Assembly (NCBI GenBank): GCA_035222895.1
Contig: JAVYIG010000644.1
Span: 323,501-387,500, forward strand
From: Strongylocentrotus droebachiensis
Lineage: Eukaryota; Echinodermata; Echinoidea; Camarodonta; Strongylocentrotidae
Direction of reading: 5' to 3'
Length of the DNA stretch: 64,000 nucleotides
Of this stretch, positions 18,299 to 25,804 are shown piece by piece. The notes under the pieces are model-generated. The model had not been told where the DNA came from. It searched no databases and saw only the letters and a list, made by a program, of their open reading frames with translations. How positions within the stretch are numbered: position 1 is the stretch's first letter; each line of letters opens with the position of its first letter. The position numbers were made by a program, and so were the translations under genes.

Positions 18299-20376
18299 CA
18301 CTAATACTACTACTACTGATTTCATGAAAGTAAACCCTTTTTTATGATTTATTTGTTAACAGAGAAATACTTGGACTGCTTTCAAAGTGCATGGGCAAGA
18401 ACCTGGCAACCGGTGAACGGATTTCATCATACGGTGATGACATTTTGATTACTATCGAGGCCACACTCAATATCGATCCCATAATGATACCAAAGGGTAA
18501 TGGCTCTATCACCTTCAATGGCGGGAGTGACGTCAGAAATAGGTGAGTTAATCGTGTTTAAAAAACAATCTAGTTATGTTAGTTCGTTCGTGTGTTTGTT
18601 CTCTGGCTTCGTTATCAGTTCGTCGTATATTATGCAGTGCATATCTCTCGTTTGGTAGAGCGCTTAGAGACTTCTGACAAAGTAAGTGTTAGGCGCTATG
18701 TAAGCACTGTTATTATTATTATTGTTATCAAATTAATTTGTATGTCATTTCTTTAGTGAACAGTTCCTTGCTTATGATTACACACTATCACTCAATATTC
18801 TTCTTCTTCTTCTTCCCCTCCTCCTTTTTCTTCTTTTTCGTCATCATTTTCTTCTTCTTCTCCCACTCTCTGAATATATCGTATGTGTTTATGTCTGTTA
18901 AGCGGGGAAAAGCAGGAGCACTTTTTCACCCAAAGTTCCCTACATGTCACACTAAGTATCATGCAATTGTTCTATGACCCTTATGTTGCCATAGATACGA
19001 CACCTCGTGGGAGGGATGCGGATGCGAGGAGTGCGTTGGCGTTCTGGTCGAATTTTTCATCTACCGCGGTCAAGACTACGTGGCCGGTGAGTCACATGAC
19101 AGTGACGTCATCGGGATGCAGTTCGTCAATCCTTGCACAGGTGAGCAAGTACTAATGGCAATGATAATTAAATGTAAAGCTCCTACTTCACTTTGGCAGT
19201 AATTATTTTGCACAGTGAGGACTTCTCCGAGGCTTTTTTACAACTTGGTCTTCTTTATTTTGCACAGGCGACCCGATGGAAGTGCGCGATCTCTACGACC
19301 CCGCAACTATATCAGTCCCCTTCTCCTCCCCCTGGCCGTCCACGACCATCCCCGTCTGCTCGTACTACAATGACACCAAAATGGAATGGAGCCAAGACGG
19401 TGTGCAGACAATCGTCGACGGAATGGATGTCCGTTGCGAAACCAATCATACAACAGAATACGTAATCGATTTTGTCATCGAAGGGGGCGCTGTAGCGGAA
19501 CCCACACCAACCACCTCCACTAGAGGTGAATTTGATAGTTTTTAGTTGTATATATTGAGAGTAGTAAACAAAATGGTGATCATCATTTATGATAATGTTA
19601 ATAATGATGAACGTGATTATGACGATGATGTTACTTATAACAGTAGTGATAATAAAAACTATTACTGATATTACATATAACATTAATACTACTAATAATT
19701 ATAAAAACAATAATAAACACAATTATGATGAGGATCATTATCATCATACCTGTCCTCGTATTAGCAAAATAATTATATAATACATTAATGGTCAGAATAT
19801 GAAAAAGAATAAGGAGAAGAAGAAGAATGAGGCGAATAAGAAGAGAAGAAGAAGAAGAAGAAGAAGAAGAAGAAGAAGAAGAAGAAGAAAACAAAATTGA
19901 AGAAGAAAAAGAAGAGAAAAAGAATGAGGAGAAGAAGGTGAAGAATAATTTAGGAGAAGACGTAAGAAGAAGAGAAGAATGAAAAGAAGAATGAGTTATG
20001 AAGAAGAAGAGAAAAAGAATAGGGGTAAACGAGAATTTGATGATAATTTCGGCGCCTTGAATATTGTAAAAAGTTATCTAAATTCATATAAGTCTGTAAT
20101 TACAAATCATTATTTCATGTGAATTATGACTAACCATTCCAACATTTGTTCTGATCCTCAGGAGATGACATGACCACTCCCGAAGACGAAGACGACGATG
20201 ATGACGACATCGAAATCCCTGGACTGAAAGCTCTGCTGGGCATGGGTATAGGCGTCATTGTCGGCATCGTCGTCGGGGCCGTTGTCGTTCTCGCCGTCGT
20301 CGTCATCCTTATCGTAGTCGTCCTCAAGAATGTGAACAAGCCCAAGATGATGGTCTCACCCGTCGTCAAGGCCTAA
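1..20376 (+). CDS. REJ-module, GPS-containing single-pass membrane protein (REJ1-like), spliced, C-terminal 845 residues
   Basis: Fourteen exons join in consistent phase to an 845-residue C-terminal portion ending at a TAA. Domains in order are a REJ module (exons 1 to about 9, with W-x-C and L-x-AG-x-Y type motifs), a GAIN/GPS-like region (exons 11-13), an acidic linker, one hydrophobic helix of about 28 residues and a 16-residue tail. REJ modules occur in polycystin-1 and in sea urchin sperm receptors for egg jelly. Polycystin-1 proteins continue after the GPS into a PLAT domain and 11 spans; this protein stops after one span, as sea urchin REJ1 does. A cell-surface, possibly gamete-recognition role is inferred from family. 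The signal peptide and N-terminal lectin-type domains, if present, lie left of the window. Introns carry many transposons. Exon coordinates are given separately. Confidence 0.85.
180..470 (-). repeat. SINE-like interspersed repeat fragment with (AAT)n tail
   Basis: The stretch from about 300 to 440 (TTATATAGTGCTTAATACA, TTACCCCGGTCAT, CACTGGGGAGCATTCCAG) matches 38240-38400 in the same orientation. An (AAT)n run at 275-295 sits at the presumed 3' end, as in SINEs. A short GT run lies at 238-255. It is inside the first intron of the REJ gene. Confidence 0.6.
470..1070 (+). pseudogene. Tandem decayed copies of the 5' half of REJ exon 2
   Basis: Four stretches at about 470-535, 625-710, 826-905 and 975-1060 resemble the start of the functional exon at 1122, including its CAG acceptor followed by GNT-x-I-TA. 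The second copy reads VTFGDDNPTTSPKTATF against the real VLTYMADTEMTLTRTVTF, but has an in-frame TAG after GNTHITAS. The third and fourth are frameshifted. None retains the second half (the R-I-K-G-G to W-Q part) or a matched donor. These look like pseudo-exons made by tandem duplication of the acceptor and exon 5' end. Confidence 0.7.
1122..1366 (+). CDS. REJ gene visible exon 2
   Basis: It starts after an ACATCCAG acceptor and ends at a GTAGGT donor, phase 1 in and phase 0 out. It encodes ITATLVLTYMADTEMTLTRT, then LVARIKGGERKTTGE, LDCSLSRDPNFNGDE and LRFRWGCWQ. The I-x-GG-x-R, L-D-x-S-x-S-x-DP and F-x-W-x-C motifs are the REJ hallmark. Confidence 0.9.
1637..2182. mobile_element. GC-rich foldback/MITE with nested palindromes
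   Basis: The ends are imperfect inverted repeats, GAGGCTGTTCAGAC at the left and GTGTGAACAGCCTC at the right. Inside, a palindromic motif built on GATAGCGCGGTCTAG recurs at about 1661-1697 and 1797-1838, with partial copies near 2045 and 2113. It is much more GC-rich than its surroundings and has no coding potential. It lies in the REJ intron after exon 2. Confidence 0.7.
2745..4189. mobile_element. Foldback element with tandem subrepeats in both arms
   Basis: The ends GTCAGGTGGCTTAG and CTAAGCCACCTGAC are inverted and flanked by TA. The left arm holds about four copies of a 150-160 bp unit, seen as CCATTTTTGGTACAGGGC near 2800, 2947, 3107 and 3266. The right arm holds five inverted copies near 3509, 3661, 3820, 3976 and 4128. 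Each unit also carries a GCCCCCAAATAATTT block. No transposase ORF is present. The layout resembles FB-type foldback transposons. Confidence 0.85.
4190..4788. other. REJ intron sequence without recognised element
   Basis: This is AT-rich intron between the foldback element and exon 3. It has short spurious ORFs only and a T-rich run at 4757-4765. No conserved feature is visible. Confidence 0.5.
4789..4971 (+). CDS. REJ gene visible exon 3
   Basis: The exon is 61 codons, phase 0 at both ends (TTAAG acceptor, GTAAAG donor). It reads ETDKKECSTTYSS, then LTVDPSELTAGKAYSFSCYV, and ends VTENNPPQ. L-T-x-x-P-x-x-L-x-x-G-x-x-Y-x-F is the typical REJ sub-repeat pattern. It joins directly to the W-Q end of exon 2. 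Confidence 0.9.
4972..5630. other. REJ intron
   Basis: AT-rich intron with a G run at 5479-5491 and an AT dinucleotide run at 5440-5465. No gene or repeat family was recognised. Confidence 0.5.
5631..5907 (+). CDS. REJ gene visible exon 4
   Basis: It starts at ISLALLQSKDGSYRPRRDVE after a GCACTGGCAG acceptor, phase 0. It ends ...YYSLLKINN at a GTATGA donor, phase 1. It contains DDISEMSWEDVGGGLDGLGE, an acidic loop after S-W, as in REJ modules. The chosen donor keeps the frame into exon 5 (LKINN-A-TLEAGSQYSV). Confidence 0.85.
5908..6334. other. REJ intron
   Basis: Pyrimidine-rich intron (CT-rich from about 6165) leading to the exon 5 acceptor. No repeat was recognised. Confidence 0.5.
6335..6492 (+). 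CDS. REJ gene visible exon 5
   Basis: Acceptor CTTCTACAG, donor GTAAGT, phase 1 in and phase 0 out. It encodes TLEAGSQYSVQFSALNGEDT followed by VTGCQFEFGGDETYVDTASD. The L-x-AG-x-x-Y-x-V motif marks another REJ strand pair. Confidence 0.9.
6533..6607 (+). repeat. tRNA-like head of a SINE
   Basis: An A-box-like TGGCTCAGTCAGTAGAG is followed 30-odd bases later by a perfect B box GGTTCGAACCC at 6587-6597, the internal Pol III promoter of tRNA-derived SINEs. The 75-bp length fits a whole tRNA. It sits in an intron directly before a TIR element, so a SINE head is more likely than a working tRNA gene. A tRNA gene is not excluded. Confidence 0.6.
6612..7015 (+). mobile_element. MITE, GTTAAAGAT-type TIR family, copy 1
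   Basis: The left end GTTAAAGATAAAGGTGAGTTC and the right end CCAGAACTCAAGTTTATC are imperfect inverted repeats. The body (GCGATTGCATTGTG, GGTTCTGGAGTCATCAAAAT) matches an inverted copy at 10570-10985 and a shorter direct copy at 36915-37215. A right-end fragment also lies near 62250-62330. It is non-coding. Confidence 0.65.
7016..7130. repeat. Degenerate minisatellite (ACTGTCTTTGACACTG-like), block 1
   Basis: Imperfect short units of the form ACTGTCTTTGATACTGACTTCGATACAG. The same array resumes at 10160-10540, 10980-11285 and 11446-11530. This suggests one degenerate array later split by transposon insertions. Confidence 0.55.
7201..7732 (-). repeat. Penelope element inverted arm (left)
   Basis: Near-identical inverted copy of 9180-9709. 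It contains the C-terminal endonuclease codons and a hammerhead-like motif on the minus strand at 7262-7299 (CAGACGAAG ... CGAAACGTC). A long plus-strand ORF here is a shadow of the arm. Confidence 0.8.
8336..8884. mobile_element. hAT-like MITE inserted in the Penelope element
   Basis: Terminal inverted repeats CAGGCCTTCTCAAC and GTTGAGAAGGCCTG are flanked by an exact 8-bp duplication, AACTAGAG (8328-8335 and 8885-8892). An 8-bp target duplication and CAGG ends are typical of hAT elements. The 549-bp interior is AT-rich apart from GC-rich ends and encodes no transposase. Removing it restores continuity of the interrupted RT frame. Confidence 0.9.
9180..9709 (+). repeat. Penelope element inverted arm (right)
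   Basis: Reads in the plus direction through the endonuclease C-terminus (WYTRRVKEAINIRLNPNNFN) into terminal non-coding sequence. It is the mirror of 7201-7732. The hammerhead-like motif lies at 9615-9650. Confidence 0.8.
9727..10158. mobile_element. MITE with TTAACTCTTA ends, copy 1
   Basis: Starts TTAACTCTTAAGCTGCCA and ends CAGGATAAGAGTTAA. The interior (GTGCCACAGTGCCAATCTCC, ATGAACAATAACTGTTATTA, AACAATAGCGCG) matches a shorter copy at 55650-55916 in the same orientation. It contains GCGCGCTAGCGCGC-type short palindromes. Confidence 0.7.
10160..10560. repeat. Degenerate minisatellite, block 2, ending in a CT run
   Basis: Units of roughly 16-20 bp such as TTTTACACTGTATTTCATACT repeat from about 10160 to 10500. 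A (CT)n run lies at 10537-10556. The open frame on the minus strand with recurring V-K-D-S is a by-product of the repeat. Confidence 0.65.
10570..10985 (-). mobile_element. MITE, GTTAAAGAT-type TIR family, copy 2
   Basis: Inverted relative to 6612-7015. It reads GTTAAAGATGAAGTTGAGTT from the right end and finishes with CCCAGAACACAACCTTC. It appears to be the fullest copy in the window (about 415 bp). Confidence 0.65.
10986..11286. repeat. Degenerate minisatellite, block 3
   Basis: Continues the ACTGTCTTTGACACTG-like pattern, for example TTGACAGTGTCTTTGAAACTG and CATTGACACTGACTTTAACAC. Confidence 0.55.
11287..11445. mobile_element. Short palindromic MITE
   Basis: The left end GGGCCTCGTTGCACACAACT and the right end AGTTTTGTGCAACGGGGCCC are inverted repeats that continue inward through ACCATTGATGGTAACTTTG and CAAAGTTACCATCAATGGT. 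The whole 159 bp can fold into one hairpin. It sits inside the minisatellite. Confidence 0.85.
11536..11751 (+). CDS. REJ gene visible exon 6
   Basis: 72 codons, phase 0 at both ends (TCCAG acceptor, GTAAGC donor). It encodes VMYTVQSCSADEDKVLTYQA through EAGETVPFKVGVR. The E-A-G-E-x-V-P-F segment again fits the REJ strand pattern. The preceding 5-kb intron holds the element cluster. Confidence 0.9.
11820..12456. mobile_element. Nested TIR elements with long C/G runs
   Basis: An outer inverted pair CACTGAGCCAATGGGTGTTA (11820) and TAACGCCTGTTGGCTCAGTG (ends 12456) encloses an inner pair, GGGGCGGATCC near 11860 and GGATCCGCCACTG near 12383. Several C runs of 8-18 bases and A runs lie between. 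The inner end type recurs at about 59370 (CAGTGGCGGATCCAG). No coding sequence. Confidence 0.65.
12457..13013. other. REJ intron sequence
   Basis: AT-rich intron with a small direct repeat TTTGTGGCGGATAAACG near 12590-12620 and otherwise no recognised feature. Confidence 0.5.
13014..13137 (+). CDS. REJ gene visible exon 7
   Basis: Acceptor CTGCATAG, donor GTACTT, phase 0 in and phase 1 out. It encodes VCYQLNKVCADFTKDVTYVH then DIDVKKEEINDLKNE, a mixed strand and charged helix region after the core REJ repeats. Confidence 0.85.
13190..13540. repeat. Intron stretch with imperfect inverted GTCTAATGCCCATTTG-like repeats
   Basis: Phrases such as CTAATTCCCAGTTTGTCTAA near 13235 are mirrored by ACTGGGAATTAGAC near 13425 and by GGGAATAGACC near 13522. 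This may be a decayed foldback element; no clean ends were found. Confidence 0.4.
13541..15085 (-). mobile_element. 5'-truncated CR1-like non-LTR retrotransposon
   Basis: Minus-strand frames 15080-14388 and 14377-14060 give the second half of a reverse transcriptase. They show GISQGSLLGPLLFIVYINDF, an FADD box (FFFADDSSLYY), LNLQKTNYVFFS, STKFLGLHIDEQMSWKIHV and a C-terminal thumb with FTGPKFWNSLG. Two frames are needed, so at least one break lies near 14380. The 3' end terminates in a (CTTAT)n-type repeat (plus strand AAGATAAGATAAG at 13541-13566), usual for CR1/Rex-type LINEs. The endonuclease and first RT half are missing. It lies in a REJ intron. Confidence 0.85.
15248..15342 (+). CDS. 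REJ gene visible exon 8
   Basis: Acceptor TTTTCGTAG, donor GTAATT, phase 1 in and phase 0 out, 95 bp. It encodes GRPVEGLKTANSAQKASADL then VARKRRASI. The basic run is unusual among its neighbours. It is short and recognised mainly by phase fit, so certainty is lower. Confidence 0.7.
15415..15560. repeat. GAT/AAT-rich microsatellite
   Basis: Imperfect (GATGAT)n and (AATAAT)n runs in the intron after exon 8. Confidence 0.7.
15901..16690. mobile_element. 790-bp TIR element with TTAACCCTAATAAGGCC ends
   Basis: The left end TTAACCCTAATAAGGCCGGG and the right end CCCGGCCTTATTAGGGTTAA are inverted repeats, each followed inward by a long G or C run around GGCATTATGGCC or GGCCATAATGCC. The interior is AT-rich and non-coding. 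Single related ends occur near 36890-36917 and 63014-63050. Confidence 0.8.
16780..16933 (+). CDS. REJ gene visible exon 9
   Basis: Acceptor TTATTTCAG, donor GTACGT, phase 0 in and phase 1 out. It encodes SFDQTLLELQKELLILAAGD then SMVDAAMDVPIPAYQREEI. The helical, leucine-rich character suits the helical part of a GAIN-type domain. Confidence 0.9.
16934..17598. other. REJ intron
   Basis: AT-rich intron with ATT-rich stretches near 17160-17250. No element was recognised. Confidence 0.5.
17599..17746 (+). CDS. REJ gene visible exon 10
   Basis: Acceptor CTCTTTAG, donor GTAGAC, phase 1 in and phase 2 out. It encodes GILDAQKNVLQSAKDLDDRL, then QLEDAKIAFPDSVFFTENR. It is a helical segment in line with exon 9. 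Confidence 0.9.
17880..18325. repeat. (TAC)n-type microsatellite in REJ intron
   Basis: About 400 bp of (CTA)n broken by ATAACAATAATAATTC phrases that recur at about 18080, 18140 and 18235, so part of it is a higher-order duplication. The poly-leucine and poly-valine frames across it are artefacts. Confidence 0.9.
18363..18542 (+). CDS. REJ gene visible exon 11
   Basis: Acceptor TTGTTAACAG, donor GTGAGT, phase 2 at both ends. It encodes EILGLLSKCMGKNLATGERI, DDILITIEATLNIDP and GSITFNGGSDVRN. It is the start of the beta-rich GAIN-like part. Confidence 0.9.
18640..18735 (+). repeat. SINE 3' end with (ATT)n tail
   Basis: The sequence GAGCGCTTAGAGACTTCTGA followed by GGCGCTATGTAAGCACTG and (TTA)n is a typical SINE tail. 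A related tail lies at 23690-23765. Confidence 0.5.
18995..19140 (+). CDS. REJ gene visible exon 12
   Basis: Acceptor TGCCATAG, donor GTGAGC, phase 2 in and phase 1 out. It encodes YDTSWEGCGCEECVGVLVEF and DSDVIGMQFVNPCTG. The cysteine cluster C-G-C-E-E-C is notable. Confidence 0.9.
19268..19525 (+). CDS. REJ gene visible exon 13, GPS motif
   Basis: Acceptor TGCACAG, donor GTGAAT, phase 1 at both ends. It encodes PVCSYYNDTKMEWSQDG and VRCETNHTTEYVIDF, then a threonine/proline-rich stretch. This is the GPCR proteolysis site region. The canonical H-L-S/T tripeptide is H-T-T here, and two of the four usual cysteines are replaced. Whether it self-cleaves is uncertain. Confidence 0.85.
19560..20060. 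repeat. ATA/GAT-rich and (GAA)n microsatellite
   Basis: From 19570 to 19740 the intron is AAT/GAT-rich. (GAA)n runs from about 19814 to 19910, with degenerate GAAGAA continuing to about 20020. Confidence 0.85.
20162..20376 (+). CDS. REJ gene last exon: transmembrane segment and tail
   Basis: Acceptor ATCCTCAG, phase 1 in, stop TAA at 20374. It encodes an acidic linker (PEDEDDDDDDIEIP), a hydrophobic helix beginning LLGMGIGVIVGIVVGAVVVL and continuing through AVVVILIVVVL, then a basic 16-residue tail ending VSPVVKA. The stop after one span separates this from polycystin-1 proteins. Confidence 0.9.
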
Positions 20377-21016
20377 ATTCTCATCAATTCTTCTTTCTGT
20401 TGTTCTTACCATATTCCGTATTTCCTTACTTTGCTTCCTACAAATGTATTCACATTTCGTTCGTATATGTTGACGATTCGAAAGTGCTAAGTTTACAACT
20501 AAAGTAGGATCCCCCCCCCCCTCCATAGGTTTGCGGGGACGCAACTCTTGTTAGTCCCTTAGCGTAACAGTGGCTGCATAGTGAGACTGTGCAGACGCCA
20601 TATTGCATAAGCTCTAGCTGAACTGTTCGACAGACAGAGACTGCTAGATAAAGGCTCCGCTCTGGGATTCATAAATTGTGGCAAAATGTCAAATCAGAGT
20701 CTTTGCTTTCAGGCAACCGTGACCCCACAATTTCTTCTCTGTTTACTTCTCCTCTCTTGCATTTTTCTATATTATCCTTGGTGTGCCCTTTTCCCCATCC
20801 CACCCCTTTTTCCTTTGTTTGTTATTACTCGATTGCCTTTTTTTCTTTTTTTTTCTATTGGTTTGTTTGTTCGCTTGTTTCTTGTTCAACTATACCATTC
20901 ATTAGTTTCATGAATGTTATCATCACATTTTCTTCTTGCTAAAGCTGTTTTCGGAGAATCTTTTTTGTGAAATCAAGCTTGTGAACAAATTGCATATAAT
21001 GACATATATTAATAAA
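20377..21016 (+). promoter_or_regulatory. REJ gene 3' UTR with candidate poly(A) signal
   Basis: AT-rich sequence follows the stop. The first AATAAA downstream is at 21011-21016, 635 bp after the stop codon. A C run lies at 20511-20520. Confidence 0.5.
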
Positions 21017-21750
21017 ACATTTACGGTACTTTGTAGTGATATTTGCTTTGGTTATTTTCAAGGTTACTTTGAAACAGATGTTCATGGTAAAGCAGCTTTA
21101 TCTTAGAATGAAGGGCTTAAGATTGGAAGTAAGAGTATGGCAGCAGTACAGCTTTATAAGCGAGAAGATAACACCGATTTAACGAAATGTACATTATCCA
21201 CTGTTCTTTTGGGTGATTGAGAGAGGAAGGAAGAGAAAACATGAGAAAGATGTAAATATTTATATTTTTGCACAGAGAGGAATATCTAAGACATAGATTG
21301 TTATAAGAAAAATAAGAGGGAAAGACGAAATCGCTAGAAATGATATGTATAAAATAAATTTATTATGGTTCGAATTATGTTTTCATGCAAAACATTGTTT
21401 TAATGTCATCACTTTATCAATCACCTTGAAAATGACATCTTTACCGATGTTTTTTGTATATAAATATCATCGTTTCGTTTGTTTGATGTGAAAAATGCAG
21501 TGCATTTACTATTTTCTATTTTTAACAAGAATTGTAATAACTTATGTTTGAAAAATATTTTGGCATGTATATAATACATGAGCAGTTGAATTTTACAAAT
21601 ATGTGTGACGTCATCACTATTTGAGACACCTTGAGTTATCAATAATTTATGTCTTTCTCTCTCATAAATGCATTTGGATTATTATCACGAATTGCATTAG
21701 TTTGGGTTATGATAGGTTGGTATAGGTTAGTATTTGTATTTGTATTGTAC
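21017..21750. other. Intergenic, nothing recognised
   Basis: AT-rich sequence between the convergent genes with no credible coding frame or repeat family. Confidence 0.5.
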
Positions 21751-21751
21751 A

Positions 21752-21992
21752 GTGGAGATGTCATGGCCTAGTGGATACGTCACTATACTGTGGATCACGT
21801 GACCCGCTGATCGCGTCTCGCACTAATAATGCCATTTAAAAAGTCATTAATCTACATTTACCACTCTACACCCAGGTGTTAAATGAGTACCCGATATGAT
21901 GAGAACGTGGTCAGATTGGCATGTGTGCGCTTGTAAAATGGCGCCTACCCCGAATGCTCCCCAGGGAATGGAGCGTGTACACTACCATGTAC
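21752..21992 (+). repeat. tRNA-derived SINE
   Basis: An A-box-like TGGCCTAGTGGATA is at 21764-21777. The B-box region is decayed. The body (CTACATTTACCACTCTACACC, CAGGTGTTAAATG, CTCCCCAGGGAATGGAG) is the reverse complement of parts of 38350-38500, so both belong to one SINE family. Confidence 0.65.
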
Positions 21993-24900
21993 GGATTAGC
22001 AATTGAATCCAATAAATTTGGTAATAAGTATTACAATATAAAGCACTTAAAGTAGTATAAACCGCTATACAATTGGGACTAATATCATTTTTTAACAGGG
22101 ATGACATGTAATTTTTATTTTTGTCACTTTGCATTTGTCGTACCCCGGGAAAGTTATACATACATATAGAGCTGTGTCTGACGTCTTGGCAGCTAAATTT
22201 CACCACTAATTAATATTATTTGTGTTCCAGTATGTACCATTAAAATGTGATTCAATAAGATGTGTCTTGCAGGGTATCCGCCGTTGCTTAGAAAACTTCG
22301 GCACACTAACATTTTGCTCGGACATTTATAATTGCTTTAAACATATCCTTCGAGTCTTAAGGTATTCCAGAGTCCTTTGAAATGAAGAAAAGCAAATACC
22401 ATGGATGTTTTTAAAATACGTTTTTATTATACCTACTGGAACTTAAAAACAAGGTAGGTGCAATTTAATTGTAAAGTCATGTTTAGTTGATTTAAAAGCC
22501 CTCTGATGCAAATGAATTTCCCCGAAAGATGATTAGAAGAGTATTTATGTGTTACATTCCCTCCTTAAATATTAAATTATGTGATCATTTATGTTTGTTA
22601 GATTGCGTGTAATTAGATCGTTTTGGAATCTGTGGTTTGATAATTGTATGAAATAACAATGAAGCAAATTTTGCATTGTCTTAAAACCCGAAAGTCTTTC
22701 ATGAAAAGGGATAACTTTAGTCTGTTGTTGAGTAGAAAACCGTTCTGGTAATATTGTGATTTAAGTAGTAATTGTAACAAAAGTAAATATGTGTAGTAGG
22801 CACTAATATTAGAACACTAGTAAACAATAAAATGATTGAAATTGTAATTCAAATATATATACATTTTTACATTGAACTGTAATAATACTCACTATAATGC
22901 TATAATGGCGCACATGTATGTTGCAGGGACTAAATCTCGGTAGCAAATATTACTTTTAACACTAAAATCAGAGGGCAATTTGTACGAGCTCTTTTTTTAT
23001 TTAAGTAAATGCACTTTCGAATGCACTCGGTTTAATCATCACATTGTCACTGAAATCATTGAGCCCCATGCCTGCACTTTTGTTAAATTTGTATGCTGAT
23101 TTGTCACTTGACTTATTTATTTATAAAAGTTATTTTTTTAGTCTTGATATCAAAATATGAAATTCATCACATGTTATTAATAATGTTATTATTAATTTGT
23201 TAACAATTGTTGCTGATTGCAATTATGAAGTTGCCTTAATCTCGCTTATGTCTTTCAAACGTACTTGTTCTTTATGAGAACATTTGCAATAAGTGATTAA
23301 TGAAGTTTGATATAGATTGTGTGGAATTAGATTTAAATAGTGTATGTATATTTAAATTGCAAATCTAATATGTAAACGTCACTTTCCTTCCTTTGTGTTA
23401 ATACACAAGTTCCACACATATAACAATGCACACACCATAGTGTTATCATGAGTAATTCTGGTCTTAGTGTTTATTTTCAATTGAGCAAGGATGTTGCCAA
23501 AACCTGCACGATAGAAATCCGTCCCATTAAGCTTTTTTTCAAATTTGATCATTATGTAATTGATAAACACTATCTAAATCATTTAATAATTTGGGTCATC
23601 TAGTATTAAATATTTATTCAAAAATAATCAAAATTTAGTTTTTTGTCCTTGTAACTAGTTACATATACTTGTTTATGCTTATTCTTTTACTTTGTAAAGC
23701 GCATAGAGAAACTTTTGTTTCTTATGCACTTATAAATCAATCTTTAATATTATTATCATAATCTAACATAAAAATATTAGAGAGTTTATCGCCTATTCGT
23801 TCAAGTTGCAGACACATTCCGTTAGAATAAATAATAATCATTAAAATCCAAACTAATTAACTCAACAAAAGAAGAAGAATTACTTATGCGTGAAAAACAC
23901 TTTGTATATTTTGTATCTTCCTTAATGTTTACGTTGACGTGGTTATATCTGAAATATTTTGCATTTTCTTGCGATCACTTTTACTTTTTTGTGGTTTTTA
24001 AGTTTTGACAAATTAGAGTTATTTTGTGTGCATCGATGTGTTAAATGTTCTTGTATCAAAAGAACATACCCGCCATTTTAAGAAATACAAAACTGGGGGA
24101 AACAAAAGTAGGCTTGATAAGCACGTAATTTGCATTGAACAGTCCAATGTGGGATAGAATTATGGTAGACTTTTTGTATTGTAACCATTATGACGAACAA
24201 AGAGATTGGCTGAATCCCCGAACAGATATGATAACAGATCATTCATTAGGTTCTGATTTGTCAAAGGACATTTGTAAAGACCTCATTTTACAGTGGTATT
24301 TTAAGTCGCATTTTCGAAGGATCATTTGCTTTTTTTGGTCTTTTTTTGTAGTAAAACTATTTGCGTCTGATTGTGTTTTTGTTTTCAAAGGCCCACTGAA
24401 ATTGACAAGAAGGTACGCCTTTTAAAACCAAGTATGAAAGAAAATTTATTCTTGTTGTTTTTCGAGCAATTTATCAAGCTTTTAAAAGATATGGCTAAGT
24501 CCATACGTCACCCGATTTGAGAATGAAACGAATCAGCAAAGTCTCAACAAATTATAAATAAATATAAACAGTGCATCAATTGAAACTTGTATTATTGAAA
24601 AATAGGAAATGATGACAAATCGGAGACCCTTTTAAAAGGAATTGTTTGATCTTACACAAATATGAAACACTAGTATTTTGATAAGAGTCATATAATTTGT
24701 ATGAAAGTTAATATATATCATGGCCTAAAAGAAATGTTTGTGTTTGTTTGAGGTGGAAACAAAAATAAATAAGAGTACATTACGTTGAACTAAGTCTTAT
24801 TTAATGATGGAGATCACTTTGGGTCCTGTTGATGAAAACTGTCATTATGATTGCAAAATCAAAATGAATTATCAAAATTTCTTTCAAAAACAGGCTTTCC

Positions 24901-25040
24901 TGATCTCTTAAGAACGAAAACTGTCTCCGATTAACATTTTTAAGAAATTCCCCAAGTTTAAATATGATTTCTATTTTTTTTTTGCCAAGCTCATGCCAAT
25001 AACTAATTCGACCAAAACAAACTCGGAACATTCACATTTT
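21993..25040. other. Intergenic AT-rich stretch
   Basis: About 3 kb without a supported gene. A probable SINE tail (GCGCATAGAG ... AATATTATTATC) lies at 23690-23765. Short frames here lack homology that I can recognise. Confidence 0.5.
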
Positions 25041-25044
25041 CGAA

Positions 25045-25235
25045 AAATACAATAATACTATTATTAATATAATATGCATTATTTGTAGTATTATTATTAT
25101 TATTACTATTATTAAAATAAATATTACTGTTATTATCATGTTTTATTATGTTTTACTATTATTCTATTGTTGTTATTACTGCTCTTATCATCATTATTGA
25201 AATTAACATTATTATTGTAATTATTGTGAATTACA
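25045..25235. repeat. (ATT)n-rich low-complexity stretch
   Basis: Imperfect ATT/TTA repeats. Confidence 0.6.
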
Positions 25236-25804
25236 TTGAATAGGGATCATCACATGGACTCAAAATGATCTTTGAATACTAAAAATATAAACTTTTAAGT
25301 AATACATTTCAATTGACAATTATTGTAATAGCTAAACTAATTAATTCTTAAATGGTGGTGTGTTTCTGACAGGATGCAAATAAATTTTCAGCACGCTTTA
25401 TTCACTGGTTGTCATCTTGTGTGCTGTTTTTGTACTAAATATGTCGTTACATATGCATCATTTAAAATATAATCAATAACGCAATGAAAATTAAAATTAA
25501 CTGAAGCCAATGTTTTTAAAGTGGGTTTAATCCGAAAAGATTTACAGAACTAACCGAACATGAAGATAAAAGCAAAAATAAAAAGCATGCAACTAATAAA
25601 CTTTACTTCTTGTCAATATATAATTGGATTATGGTGTCTTTTTAGGTGATCTATCTACTCATCGGTGATTTTGTACTATGAAAATGGCATTTTGAAATCA
25701 CATCATGATGTCCTGCAAAACAATGACAATGTCTACTTAATGACTCACTTTTTTCAATCCATGTGTCAGTCTAACGACGCCATATTTTTTTTTTTTTTTT
25801 GAAT

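Noticed and set aside
17890-18327. Poly-leucine and poly-valine open frames on both strands
   Set aside because: Direct translation of a (CTA)n microsatellite inside a REJ intron.
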